The notes: generated by a model not told the origin, from the letters alone. A DNA stretch of 64,000 bases from Epiperipatus broadwayi (GCA_028023455.1 JAQFVV010006646.1:275001-339000), one strand, 5' to 3'; shown: positions 1-14,460, counted from the first letter of the stretch. Program-made: numbers and translations.

Positions 1-102
1 TTATGCAATTTATTCTATCAATAGATCCATACATTTCTGTAACATCCAATAAATCAATAATATCATTTTCATCAATAATTAAAATTTTAATACTATTTAC
101 AA

Positions 103-183
103 AGTACTTCTGTGGATTTAAAGATTGTTTGTAATTGTTTGTAAACCGTTAAAAAATATTATTTCAATTATATATATATATAA
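103..183 (+). repeat. Penelope-like element 3' terminal fragment
   Basis: This stretch matches the 3' terminus of the Penelope-like elements at 28.4-30.5 kb. It runs from 'agtacttctg', through a 'gattgtttgtaattgtttg' segment, to a TA-rich end. Only the non-coding tail is present. Bases 1-102 show no recognisable gene and no clear match to the other copies. The tail ends about 40 bases before the start of LINE copy A ORF1. Confidence 0.75.
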
Positions 184-224
184 CTTAAAAATTGATCTTT
201 GGAAAAATAATTGTAAAGCTTAAA

Positions 225-929
225 ATGATGACTGCTCAGCCACTCAACCAGGTGGGTGTTCAATTTCACAAGGCATGAGAAAAACCTATGCTTCAATAGC
301 AAAAAAGCTCAAGATAATGAAATCCTGGGAAAAGATTCAATATTTAAGAAAATAATATTATATGATCTGGAAAACTGGAATCTAATAGATCAAATTGAAA
401 ATGACCCTCCACAATTTAAATGGACTGATGATATGCTGGAACACATTGGAGGGAAACTTAATAATACAATACTTCAATCAATTTTTATAACTTTCAAATG
501 TTTTTTTCAATGACAAATCAATGGTACTAGCTATAACAGATAGACTTTTCACACTATACAGTTTTCCCAAATTGCTTCTAATAAAAACACTGCAAGAAAA
601 TAATATGCTTGAATTGATACAATGAATAGGCAACCATCTAAATAGAAGGAATATTGCAAATTAAGTTTTATGAATATGCACAAAAACAAAAATGTAAAAA
701 TCAGATCAGGATGCTAGAAAACTTCCCACAAATACTAGTAAATGAGAATAAATATAAAAATATCTCTGGCATTTGGAAAACATTTATTTTTGCTACAAGA
801 TAGAAGATTTCCAAAAAAAATGATGAATTCATTTGGAAAAGATTTTTTTCATCAAAGATGCCTTAAAAAACAGAAATTCCTGTACTACCCAACAGCTTTG
901 CCTACAAAATTAAATTGCATAAACAAATA
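225..929 (+). pseudogene. LINE family 1 copy A, ORF1 5' part (gag-like)
   Basis: This is a decayed copy of the nucleic-acid-binding ORF1 protein of LINE family 1, the same protein as the better preserved copy D ORF1 at 14,461. Two adjacent ATG codons at 225 and 228 align with the copy D start. Translation in shifting frames then follows copy D: a segment beginning 'DPPQFKW' matches 'QPPAAIW', and 'FGK' and 'NKY' blocks near 830-925 match further on. Stop codons and frameshifts (for example the stop after 'FKCFFQ' at 511-513) rule out function. The homology is interrupted at 929 by an inserted DNA element and resumes in register at 1,910. Confidence 0.75.
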
Positions 930-1909
930 CACCTGGGTCTTGGTTTATGCAGGTTATTTTAATGTGATTTTGAAGTTATGCAATTCATGTTTCTTCTTAA
1001 TACCTTTCATATTTCACTATATTTATTAGATATCAAAAAATTTAAATTATTAATAACTTATTTTCACTTGAAATACTTTTATTTTACAAAAATATAACGT
1101 TATATTAGCAGCTAATGTGAATGTAACCTGAAGCTGTAATTAGAAACTTAGCTTCTATGTAAATAACCTACTTATACTAATGAGTAAATAATAATAATAA
1201 TAGATTTATACTTTCATATAAAAATATTGCAATAAATATTCAAAAAACTTTAAATTTTAAGACTTATTGTGTTATATAAACCAGAAATGAATAATCTTTT
1301 AGAATTTTAAAATAAAAGATGAAAATTTTATAAACTGAAAATAATCTTTCTAATGATAATGTATAATCGTTTTGTTTTGATTGAAATTTTATTTTTTTAA
1401 TATAGAAATAGAAAACCATTAACACGACACAAGCCTGAAACTGGCGCTAGTTGTACATCAAATCATGAATAAAAATAAAGTGGCTAACAGGTTTCTCTGG
1501 GCATAATTGCTGAGAGATACTTCATTTTGTTTAAGGAGAAGCCACAATACATCACATCACATCGAATCTGATTTCTTACTAGTTTACAAATGAATGCTAG
1601 CATTAATGATTAAAATATGTATGAAAAATGTAAAATTAAGTACTGTAGTTAATAAAAAACCTAAAAAAAAGTTTGTCTTATATTTTTTTTTGAAAATATT
1701 TGAAATTTTTTATTAGACATACTTTATTTGCTTATTTTTTTAACATGAATTTTAAAGTAATTTTTCCTTGTTGCTTTGCTTTTATGTGAATTCTAAAAAT
1801 TACAGCACCTAACCCACATTTTCAAGATAAGTTAAGATTATTTTTCTGCTATTTATTTAATGCGGGTTTTCTGTGGAACCTATCTACCACATACAACGAG
1901 ACCCAGGTG
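930..1909. mobile_element. Non-autonomous TA-target DNA transposon inserted in LINE copy A
   Basis: The left end reads CACCTGGGTCT at 930-940 and the right end reads AGACCCAGGTG at 1,899-1,909, a perfect 11 bp terminal inverted repeat. Weaker similarity continues for about another 13 bp. TA dinucleotides at 928-929 and 1,910-1,911 form the target duplication expected of Tc1/mariner-type or other TA-inserting elements. Removing the insert and one TA aligns the flanks with copy D ORF1 base for base in length, so the boundaries are confirmed by a paralogous empty site. No transposase is visible in 980 bp. The superfamily is inferred only from the TA duplication. Confidence 0.8.
1480..1570 (+). 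repeat. LINE family 3 3'-tail fragment
   Basis: The segment 'taacaggtttctctggg' and the following 'gagaagccacaatacatcac' resemble 37,437-37,515, the 3' end of the family 3 LINE. Here it ends in a short ATCAC repeat. It lies inside the TA-flanked element, so it is either a nested insertion or part of that element. A SINE borrowing the LINE tail is also possible. No tRNA-like promoter boxes were recognised in front of it. Confidence 0.55.
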
Positions 1910-1911
1910 TA

Positions 1912-2700
1912 GTTCCAGAAAATATCCCCCCACACATAACTGATGAAGGAGCCACACTATAACTTTACATTAGAGGGCTAAAGCTTCTGTGCTTCTGATG
2001 TGGAAAAATTGACATATTTTTTAACTGAATGCAATGAAAAAACTCAGCAAAATAAAGACAATAATTTTTTTAATAATTCAGAACACGTTATGAAAAGTGA
2101 AAACACAATTAACCAAACTGACAAAATAAATTACTTTATGCGACAAAAACCTAAGAGAATTACATATCAAATAAAAATGATAGAATTAACAATCCAACAA
2201 ATAATATATCATTTACAGAAATAAAACAATTTTGATAAAGGAAAACCAATGCTGTGAATACCCACCCAATGTAAATAAAATGGAAGAAAAAGAAAATGAG
2301 AACCTACCAAACGAGTCTAAAGAAAAAACAAATGAAAATGATAAGCAATCAGAAAGCACAATAATAAACAAAATGATCTGTAAATTGGTAAAATAATTCA
2401 GTATTATCCAATGCTGGATAGCACACCACTACCAAACAAAAAGAAAAAATTAAAAACTAAAAAAGAGAAAATAAAATTAAAATGAACAAGAAAAAAGATA
2501 AACAAATTAATTTAATAGTAAAATCCCCAGGTAAAGAAATAGAAATAGAACTAACTACACCAGAAACCCAATAATAAAATAAACAACACTCTAAAACACA
2601 CATATCCAAACACAAGCAGAAAAAACACAAAAATAAAACATGCAAAAAAGGGGAAAAAAATCGAAGGATTAATAAAGAATTCCCCTAACAATATAAGTTA
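1912..2700 (+). pseudogene. LINE family 1 copy A, ORF1 3' part
   Basis: This continues copy A ORF1 after the inserted transposon. The block at 1,935-2,030 aligns with copy D 15,213-15,310, which encodes the CCHC zinc knuckle. In copy A the second knuckle position has become a TGA codon ('LCF*CGK') and the zinc-binding histidine is lost, so the knuckle is destroyed. Downstream is the lysine/asparagine-rich, low-complexity tail also seen in copy D. The segment near 2,330-2,420 is closely similar to the start of copy E at 55,608, which places both in the same subfamily. Confidence 0.7.
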
Positions 2701-2706
2701 CATTCA

Positions 2707-3515
2707 ATGATAGTTAAAGTAGGGGCAAGAAATGTTCGAGGGTTAAACTAAGAAAAAAAATACAAGAAATGAATCACTGGGTACAACAACTCCATTCTTT
2801 CATATTAAGACTTGTGAAAACAAAAATTTATAATAGATTGCAGATAAATCCAGCACAACTAATGAGTAAAATAGAATGGTGTGTATGTCCTAGAGACACA
2901 CTAATGCCTTCAAGTGGCACTGGAATATTTAACAGCCAAGAAAGTCCTTTTAGCACATTTAAAAAAGTATACATAGATGCAAATCTTTTAATAACTATTT
3001 TCAATAACAAAAATTTTATAATAAATATTATATTTCTAGGCATATCCCCAGGGCTAACAGACTAATAATAACAATTAACTCAACTTTCTGAAACAATCCC
3101 TACCCCACTATTCTCATGGGAGATTTCAACATGAGTTATAAAAAAATCTGTTACTAAACGGATACAGCAGCTAACAATCCAACATATGAATGCCAAAGGT
3201 TTTCTACAATCCAACTTTATATCCTTTTACCACAATAGACATGGAATGCCAAGAGCTTTAATGTTCTATTTTCCAATGTCCCATTACTCAATAGAGCTTA
3301 GCCTCTCACCATCACCTTTTTCAGACCATGCAGTGCAAATAATAAAACTAAATATAAACACATATCACAGTGCAATAAATAATTTACAAAAGTGATCAGG
3401 ATCCTACTAGCAGATAACACTACTGAGTCTCTCCTCTCACAAATTTACTTGATGATAGATAAAATAAATCATTTAGAACTAGATATGATATTCAGATACA
3501 TTGCTTTTACCAATA
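2707..3515 (+). pseudogene. LINE family 1 copy A, ORF2 endonuclease fragment
   Basis: This is the N-terminal APE-type endonuclease of ORF2, the enzyme that nicks target DNA for target-primed reverse transcription. The ATG at 2,707 is followed by 'NVRGLN'. 'KTKIY' replaces the 'ETKIY' of copy D, so the metal-binding Glu is lost. 'PSSGTGIF', 'LMGDFNMSY' near 3,115-3,140 and 'SDHAVQ' near 3,325 follow in family order. Several frame breaks are present. Homology to other copies stops near 3,515 in the endonuclease-RT linker. There is no RT and no AAT tail, so the 3' half was lost. Confidence 0.75.
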
Positions 3516-4099
3516 GAACTATGATGCTTAAGTTTTTATTTTATTTTATAAATACCGATAAATTTCTTAGAGAACCAATGAGGATATATTTTCAGATGAT
3601 TCATAGCATAATGGTATTTTATTATTAAAAAAATTTTGCTTAACTTTTTGAAACAGATCTACTGCCTCATTTTCTTTTGTGGAACAATATATTTGGTCCC
3701 AATTAGCATACTTAATGTCACAATGTAAAATATAATAATCACTTTATTTATAATTATAATAGCCTAATTTATTGATAAATATTTCATAAAAAATCACATT
3801 CAATTGCTGGATGATGAGAGTCTTCCTTCAAGAATGGCTGTAGACTATGTTTCACATTTACACAATTAATGTTAATTAAAATAAAATCTAGAATACATCC
3901 CATAATATTTATAACTGATTTCTTTTTATGACACCAGTTATATGCATAAATCCCATAATTCTTTTTTCTCAATTAATTTAATTATTGCATAACTCAGTTG
4001 TTTTGTCTCCTGTCATTACATATTATGTATAAAAGTCACCATAGTTTAAAATATGGTTATAACTAAGTAAATATTTTTCCAACTACAACAACCATTATG
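3516..4099. other. No gene recognised
   Basis: AT-rich DNA without a convincing reading frame or a recognised repeat. Its left edge is the point where LINE copy A homology stops. Confidence 0.5.
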
Positions 4100-4100
4100 T

Positions 4101-4156
<56 letters not shown>
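4100..4156. repeat. (AT)n microsatellite
   Basis: Pure AT/TA dinucleotide tract. Its right edge is followed by 'gttgtaac', a boundary shared with two other TA tracts in the window. Confidence 0.95.
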
Positions 4157-4161
<5 letters not shown>

Positions 4162-6432
4162 AACGGGCACACATGATGTTACATGCTAGTAAATAAAATT
4201 AAAAATAAAGTTGGCAAATAAAATATTCAAAATTAAAAGTCATCTAAACTTTATATATATATAAAATTGCACAGATCAAAAATTATTTTAAAAAAAACTT
4301 CATTAAAGAAAAAAAAAGTATTTTAAAACTAAGTTTTCTGAAAAGATTTAAAGATAAAAATATACCTTTAAGAATGTATATAATTTAATTAATGCTATTG
4401 TGTAAAATGGAAATGATTTTTTTTAATTTAAGTAAACTAGCCCTTGGGCATCTCAAAATGTATAAGTAAAGTCAGGCACTAGAGACAAAAGCAATAGGAA
4501 CAGAATAGCCAATAAAACAAATCCCTCAGGAAACAGACCTCAGTGAAAATATCATCATCATTATGACATAATGTTGAGTTAATCTGCAAAATTAATATAG
4601 AATGAAAGAGATGTAAAAAAGAGATATGTTATAAGTGTTAGTGTGGAGAGTGTTGAAGGAAAAAAGTTTGATAACACACTCTTCAACCCTTCAGTGTTTC
4701 TAAAAAAAAGAGAAAGAGAAATGACCAATCATTTTTCTATATTACAGACCACAGGACATCAGGGCCTGGAAATAAAATAGCAGCTAAAGTAAAGGACCTC
4801 CGGATGATTCCACAAATGACCAACAGCATACCCAATCTCCCCAGGTCATTGGGGGAATTAACACTGGATCCAAATTGCAAGCAACTGTTAAGCATGGACT
4901 TTTTAAATCCACAAGAATTTTATAAACTCTAATGAACATTAATTCTAAAACTTTCTAGTATTTGAAAACAGTAAGAATTTTAAATTCTTAACTTTTCAAT
5001 ATTTAAATAGAAATAGAATTTCCTATCTGACTAAATTATTTATCAATTATTTTTATTGAATGTATTTTTTTTTAAAAGTCATTATCATTAATTTATTTTT
5101 TCTGTTCTTTTAAGTGTTTATTATTATTTTTTTTGTTAAGCTAAACTTTTAATAATCTCATGTTAAATTTAAGTCAGGCTTGAAAGGCTGTATAGATTCA
5201 TAAAGTTATATTAGATTAAGGGAAGTTAAATCTTAGGTTATTTGTTTTGCAGTTAAATTGTGTCAATGGATTGGATGTATTGGTGTAAGTAATAAATGTA
5301 GAATGAAGATCTGCTATGTACAGGATCACATTATATGCCGCACTTGGGCAAAATAAGTCCCATTTTTTTACTGACCATCAGAAGCACATATATTCCCTGC
5401 TTCTTGGATCACCTCTTTAGCCTATGGAATGGGATAGTAAGATGGCAAAAAGGACCACAATCTTTTCCTATGAAGTTTTTTTTTTGTTCTTCTTGCCAGA
5501 CAGATGTAACATTCATTTACTGAGTGAGAGACAATTTCTTCTCTATAACAATGCAGTTCAGATGTGCATTCCTTGCAGTTTGGTATTATGTTGCTTGTAT
5601 TCATGCTGCATTGAATACATTGATATATCAGATAGATTGACATTAGTTTAACTGTGAACCTTTTCCTTGAGGTTAAATAAGGGATAGAATATTTTCTTTT
5701 CAAATGCAATTTATGTAGTCTATCCATACTTGACACTAATAAAATATTATTAAATTCACCTGTGCAAACTTCTAAAATAAAAAGTTAAATTATAAATTAA
5801 AATCTAAAGTAAATTTACACTAAAATAACTTTAAATTTTATATATGCTTAATAAATGTTTGTGTGTGTTATTACTGACAATGGCTTCTTTTATTTTTTTT
5901 TAATATTGAAAATATATTTTAATAATAATTTATCTTTTATAAATTTCTGCATCTCCCTGAGCTAGTGGCATGGGCTGATGGTCATATAATAAAATAAAGT
6001 TGGATCTTAACAATACGTATCTGCCTACAATATAAATTTTCCAGGTACCAATAGCCTGGTGGTGCCCTGTATGGCAGATACGGTAAGACTCCATCACCCA
6101 AAACAGTATTATATATATATATTACCAACCAAAAACAATTGATATCCTAATATCATTTCAATCCAAATGAAATGAACAAAAATCAGATCTTTAATTACTT
6201 GCTTTGTTATAATTTTTTTAACAGCCAAAAAAGCAGATCAATCTCATGAAAGCTTGAGTTTACATGATCATATCTATGATGTACAATTTGATCATTCATC
6301 CATGTTTCTGTAAATGCTATTTGATCATTCTCTTGTGCAAACATATCATTTTAATAAGTGAAATTTAATTCTTAACTGTCTAACATTGTGTATATAATAA
6401 CGGAAAGTATAACTTTTATTAAATACTTTAAT

Positions 6433-6435
<3 letters not shown>
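4157..6435. other. No gene recognised
   Basis: A mostly non-repetitive, AT-rich stretch. The segments at 4,740-4,880, 5,330-5,740 and 5,940-6,100 are less AT-rich, but no open frame in them resembles a family I know. The longest minus-strand frame (5,422-5,736) has scattered Cys pairs without a recognisable zinc-finger spacing. Confidence 0.4.
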
Positions 6436-6488
<53 letters not shown>

Positions 6489-6506
6489 AATAATGTTTAT
6501 AAATGC

Positions 6507-6555
<49 letters not shown>

Positions 6556-6575
6556 TGATGATGATGATGATGATG

Positions 6576-6640
<65 letters not shown>
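6436..6640 (+). repeat. Compound microsatellite (AT)n then (AAT)n with (GAT)n interruption
   Basis: An AT tract to 6,480, then (AAT)n from about 6,507 to 6,640, interrupted by a GAT run near 6,554-6,576. The AAT strand is the plus strand, as in nearly every other array here. Bases 6,641-7,010 on its right show no recognised gene or LINE homology. Confidence 0.95.
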
Positions 6641-6642
<2 letters not shown>

Positions 6643-7010
6643 AGGTATATTATATATCTGTATCAATGTATGTAATATATAGGGAATATGAGCACAGACT
6701 TTCACATGACCTACCTCTCTCTACTCTATCTTATAATACTGATACACTTAAACACATATATGTCAAAAAGATAATTAATCACCAATATAAGTATTTCATG
6801 CTAAACCAGCAATCATCATTTGGTCGAGATTATCATCTCTACATATTTATAAAATAAGTGCTCAGATATATATGAAGATAGCCAATCTTCATCCTTTAAT
6901 GGACAGACTTCAGTTCCACTTTACACTTCAACTCATCAGTGTATCAGTGTTATGAAATAGAGTGGAGAGTGGTGGGTCATGTAAAATTTTATGCCCATAT
7001 ATCCTATATA

Positions 7011-7063
7011 TTAATAATAATAATAATAATAGGCATCATCATCATTATCATCATCACCATCAT
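7011..7063 (+). repeat. (AAT)n/(CAT)n microsatellite at the 5' edge of LINE copy B
   Basis: An AAT run followed by CAT-type repeats ends exactly where LINE family 1 homology begins ('ctcaaacaatcc'). This is the same 5'-truncation-at-microsatellite arrangement seen for the other copies. Confidence 0.85.
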
Positions 7064-8050
7064 CTCAAACAATCCTTGTCCAACTATTATTATGGGAGAC
7101 TTCATCATGAGTTATAAACAATTTATTACAAAATGAATAAACCAGTTAACAATCTCACTCATGAGTGCAAAAGATTATCTACAACCCAACTATGTATCCT
7201 TTTATAACAATAGGCATGGAACCATAATATATCTAGTGTTTTATTCCCCAATGCTATATCACACAATAGAGTTAAGCCTCTCACCATCACATTTTTCAGA
7301 TCATGAAGCACAAATAATAAAATTAAATATAAACACATACCACAACACAATAAATAATATACAAAAAAACATTCAGGATTCTACTAGCAAACAACACTAT
7401 AGAGTCACTCTTCTCAGAAATTTATATAATGATAAATAAAATAAATAAATTAGAACTAGATGCAATATCAAACTACATAACTTACACAAAGACATTCTTA
7501 TTTAATATAAACCATATTACACAAAAGATAACCTTCTCATAAGTAATCACATTAGCAGATGAAATATATAAAAGTATCAGTATGTCTAAACCTGTTCAAC
7601 ATAGCCAAATATAATAAAACTCACTCAACTCTATAAACAGCCTTACAATAAGTTAAAACAATATCTAAACATAAAAAATGCTTAGCACAGCTGCACAATT
7701 GGACACACCGATACATTAGGTGGGCTTTGGGATATCCATTCACAAATAAATTTCGTGTGCCTAGAATCAGAAAATAAAATTACAGCATGATTTACTATAA
7801 TGTTACTCATATATAACAACTTCAAAGTAAAACTAACCAATGATCCATAATTCACACCCTCAGAAGACTTTTTTGGAAAAACTGAAAACAAAATACCATT
7901 GAAAATCATTTATTGTAGAATAATTTTAGCACCAATCCATGCCACATGTCATCCAGGATCTCCAGGCATTCCAAAATTTGTACTTGCATAATATAGCTAA
8001 TTATCAAACACATCCCTATGCCAACGAGCAAATCACATATCACAAAGAAG
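7064..8050 (+). pseudogene. LINE family 1 copy B, endonuclease to early RT
   Basis: A 5'-truncated ORF2 copy. It starts at the late endonuclease block ('MGDFIMSY', where the catalytic-motif Asn of GDFN has become Ile) and continues with 'SDHEAQ' near 7,298. It then follows the endonuclease-RT linker, including 'RYIRWALGYPF' near 7,708, which aligns with copies D and E. The piece at 7,939-8,040 aligns with copy E 58,085-58,200, upstream of the RT palm. Frame breaks are frequent. Homology stops near 8,050, where gypsy integrase sequence begins. Confidence 0.75.
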
Positions 8051-8152
8051 ATATATATATATATGATTGTTTAGTGTGCCTGCGAGCCAACGAGCAAATC
8101 ACATATCACAAAGAAGATATATATATATATGATTGTTTAGTGTGCCTGCGAG
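8021..8152 (+). repeat. Tandem duplication, 2 x 66 bp, at the LINE/gypsy junction
   Basis: Bases 8,021-8,086 are repeated identically or nearly so at 8,087-8,152. Each unit holds the end of LINE copy B homology, a short TA run and the start of the gypsy integrase ('CLVCLRA'). The unit is 22 codons long, so it does not disturb the reading frame. Because it spans the junction, it arose after the two elements were joined. Confidence 0.9.
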
Positions 8153-9023
8153 CAAAGCCAGTAATCCAAAGTTATGTTAATTCAATGAAATCTATTATTC
8201 CAGTTAGACCAAATGAGATCTTAGCAATTGATTACTATGGACCTTTGCCTCCATTCAATAAGAAAAAAAATATTTATTAGTTGCTTATGATCTCTTTTCA
8301 AAATATGTGTCAGCTTACCCAATACCCCAAGCTAATATTAGACATACCATCAAAGTAATAGATACCCTCCAATTCATTGGGATAGGAAAGCCTAGAACCA
8401 TATTAACAGATCACGGTACTCCTTTCCTATCCAAAGAATGGAAAACATGGGTAAAAAGATCTCAAATTAAGCATGTGCTTACCTCCATTAGAAATCCTCA
8501 GTCCAACCCTTGCGAACGTGTAATGCAGGAGCTTGGTAGATTGTTCAGGACTTATTTAGGAGATGAGCATAAGGGGTGGGTTAAGCTAACCAAGCGTGTA
8601 ATTGATTTCATGAATTGGAATGTGAATGAATCAACAGGATTCACACCAATTAGATTACACTTTACAAAAACTGTACCAACATTATTTGCAAGGTATAAAC
8701 CTATGGCTACATATGCTGAAATAGATACAGAAGAATATAGAGTAAAAGCTTATGAACAAATTGTAAAAAAGGCCAATCAAAGAAATAAAAATGTGAAGAC
8801 AACTTCACACAAATTCAAAATTGGGGATCAAGTTTTTATAAAAATACCTCATATGAGTAAACCCCAAGAGAGCAAATATCAAAAGTTTTACCATCAATAT
8901 GAAGGACCTTATACTATCATAAAGCAAACAGGTCCCAATGCATTCTGGATAAATATAAAGGGAGACATTAAAGGCACTTACAATGCTAGAGCTTTAAAAC
9001 CCTATTTTGGTCAAATGAATTAA
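8087..9023 (+). pseudogene. Ty3/gypsy LTR-retrotransposon integrase (3' part of pol)
   Basis: Integrase inserts retrotransposon cDNA into host DNA. Visible parts, in order: the Cys pair of the N-terminal zinc domain ('CLVCLRAK'); the core with first Asp in 'LAIDYYG' (8,220-8,240), second Asp in 'LTDHGTPF' (about 8,406) and Glu in 'NPCERVM' (about 8,515); and the C-terminal GPY/F-type module 'YEGPYTI' ahead of 'ARALKPYF'. The D-D-E residues are all present. The frame changes once, at an A8 run (8,263-8,270); frame is otherwise open to the stop at 9,023. Protease, RT and RNase H are absent, since LINE copy B lies directly upstream. The A8 slip may be a sequencing error. Confidence 0.85.
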
Positions 9024-9646
9024 TAATGTTTTACCACATTTTACTTATGTATGAAGTAAAATATTGAAAGAAAAGATAACTTGGAATAGGTAAGGAGAGA
9101 AAAAGTTTTCATTTAAAAGTATATAGGTACATATAGGTATAAGGATGTGTATAAGTCAAAAAAGACATTAATTTTCTGTGATGAGGGTATGTTAAGCAAT
9201 TAAAATTAATTCTTAGGATACCTGAAAAGTAACATCATTTTACGAGTTAATCCATGCTGAATGATGGATGTTGTTATGTTTTGGATAGTTCTCAAAAAAG
9301 TTTCATGAGTCTTAAAGAAAAGCAGGATGGAGACTACCAAACAAATATATATGTCATCTATAAAAGAGGCACATAACAATGAATCTTTTAAAGAAAAATA
9401 AAAAGGGGAGAAAAAGAAAGAACCCTATATATATAAACCTCCTTGTCCTTCTGGTTAAACTGAATGATGTTTAGTATAGAGAAAAAGAAAAGGGTTAGAA
9501 AATAAAATAAATAATAAGGGTTGATAAAAGCAAGAAAGAAAAACAGGATCCACAACTTTATATTTAATGCATACATTGACACACATTAAGTGTCCAAATT
9601 TTAATGGTAAATATAAAATTTGAACTTTTTAAGGAAGGGGGTAATG
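9024..9646 (+). other. Gypsy region between pol and putative 3' LTR, with polypurine tract
   Basis: After the integrase stop there are about 620 bp without a convincing env-like frame. At 9,633-9,643 lies 'aaggaaggggg', a purine run of the kind that primes plus-strand synthesis just before a 3' LTR. The position fits the putative LTR start at 9,647. Confidence 0.5.
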
Positions 9647-10869
9647 TGAGAGTACCATATGAGCCTCACCTAAAACAATTTGTATTTCTTTGTGAATTTA
9701 AATGTGCCTATATCGAATCAACAGATATAAATAACTTACACCTATCTTAAACTTTTCATATATCTGCTATATACATAAACTAGTTAGTATTAAAAGAATA
9801 ATTCTAAAAATTAATAATTCTAATTTGTTTATACACATGCACAAATAAATGTTTCCAACTAATAGTATTTTTTTATTAACCAAAACTTGACATTTGACAA
9901 AGCCTTAAGTCAATATTGCATTTTTATCAGTTGAAACAAAGGAAATAAACGTTTGGGGTTCATTACAAATTGTATATGTTAAACAATAGAGAGTGTGAGC
10001 ATGATTATGTGATATCCTTGCTGAAATTAATCCAGTATAAAAACAAACTAATATTGTTATAACAATAATCTTCTATTTAGTTATCAAGGCAAGAACTATG
10101 TCTGTAAATTTAAATGTGCTTGAATTTAGAACACAATTAAGAAAAAGAAGAAGATTCAATATTTTAAAATGTGCTTCAAGTAATTAATTTACTGCCTTTT
10201 AATATTATAAAGAACTATAGAAAAATAATCAGTGAAATTAACAAGGTTATAAAAGTTATCAATGTCTTCGAAATGAGCTTTCAAAATATATATTTAAAAA
10301 GACGAAAAATTATAAAGATATTCTTTGGCTAGATAATTTATGCCAGGGATTTCTTCTGATGTTTTAAACCTGAACATGTAAATTTATTCCTACTTAATCA
10401 ATGCCTAAAATATAATCGTAATTCTCATTTAAAAAGCTGCCTTAATATTGGAGTATTATATTGAAAAAGATGTTAAATATTTTACTATGCAAATATTTAA
10501 AGAATGAATATCTGGATTGCCTTTTCGAAGGATGATCAATGAATTTTATGTTTCAATATTCATCATCATTTTAGTTCGTCTAAGGAAAGATATAAAACCA
10601 TTATTCTTTCTCGTCTTCGATTACTTCATTGTGTATTTTAATAACCCTTAAACTTTATTTCCTTTGTGGATAATTGCATTTACTTGGAAAAATTACTTCA
10701 TATATTAAAGTGGAGAACTAACAATTTATTTTTTTTATTTATTTAATAAAATTTAGATGTTGATATTTTGATATATACTCTGATGAAAATGATGGCTGAC
10801 AAAGGTAAAAGTTTTTAAATTATTTCAATTTGGAAGTAAGTTTTATTATATTCCAAATTGAATCTTACA
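9647..10869 (+). mobile_element. Putative 3' LTR of the gypsy element
   Basis: The segment begins TGTGAGA directly after the polypurine tract and could end TCTTACA at 10,863-10,869, which is the inverse of the start with one mismatch. It contains a TATA-like 'tataaaa' near 10,035 and AATAAA motifs near 9,949 and 10,745. No second LTR copy was found in the window, so neither the right end nor a target duplication can be confirmed. The left edge is better supported than the right. Confidence 0.35.
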
Positions 10870-11299
10870 TGACAATTAACATAGTTTCTTTTTAAACATA
10901 CATAACTAATATCAGAATACATTCTATTATTAATCTAGTGTGAATGGATGTTATCTTATATAGACATATAACACACACTGAATCATTTTAATGACAATAC
11001 ATAGATTTATAATGTATCATGTGTATTATTTATTATACACATGATTTTAAATTATATATAGGTAAATGATTACATTATGTTGTTTTTTTTTCTGAATGTT
11101 AAATAGTTTATTATTGTATTTAAATGTAAGCACAGATTATGATTCTAAATTTTAATATTTTTGTTATTTATGAGATGATATTTTTGTTTCCATTATGGAT
11201 TAAAATGTGTTAAACTTGATTTTAAAATTAATCAGGTCTCAGTTTGTTTATTTTATTTAGTCGTTTTACAAAACCAATAATTATAAATATACATACTCA

Positions 11300-11374
<75 letters not shown>

Positions 11375-11659
11375 CAACTTAGTGATTTAATATTTATAAA
11401 AAAGTTATATATAGCTTATACTAAATTTATTATTACTATGGGATATTTGTGGAAATGCCTGAAGAGAGTCAATTGCAATTTCTACTCTGAGCTCGAATTC
11501 CGAGAGTAATGAGGTTATTAATAGAGTAGTGGATTGGATTATATTTTAAATCACATCATCCATGGCATTTTATAAGAAGACTCAAAGTCCGTCTATAGTT
11601 AGACGCGACTTCCTCGAGTCTTGAAAAGGATCGTCCATTATAATATATATATATATATA
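10870..11659. other. No gene; TA tracts and hairpin-rich patch
   Basis: Contains two (TA)n tracts at 11,301-11,372 separated by 'gaatc'. A less AT-rich patch at 11,450-11,635 carries two hairpins. One pairs TACTCT (11,483-11,488) with AGAGTA (11,503-11,508). The other is an imperfect 44-base stem at 11,578-11,621 (AGACTC..AGTC.GTCTA / TAGAC..GACT..GAGTCT). No protein is recognised. Confidence 0.5.
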
Positions 11660-14239
<2,580 letters not shown>

Positions 14240-14460
14240 GTAATAGATCCCGCAGCAAATCTCTGCTGAGGTAAGAAGCAATCGTTAAGTTCTCCGATGT
14301 AAGTATTTATTTTTTACTTTTGTTCCAACTTGTTATGCGAAAAACAAACATAATACAGGAAAAATCGAATTATATAATAGATTAATAGTGTTTTTTGAAA
14401 AATATCGGTGTGTTTTAATATCTTTTTTAAAAAAAATACTGACTTGAGTCAGAATAAATC

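Noticed and set aside
1440-1575. Possible SINE with a LINE-derived tail
   Set aside because: I could not identify A and B promoter boxes or a tRNA-like head, so it is reported only as a tail fragment.
5422-5736. A minus-strand frame of 104 codons with several Cys pairs
   Set aside because: The spacing fits no zinc-finger family I know. There are no homologous neighbours and no supporting gene structure, so I treat it as chance.
11489-11500. GAGCTCGAATTC, identical to part of a common cloning-vector polylinker
   Set aside because: Only 12 bases match and the flanks differ from vector sequence, so chance is adequate. A vector search would settle it, and the confirmed adapter at 18,940 makes the check worthwhile.
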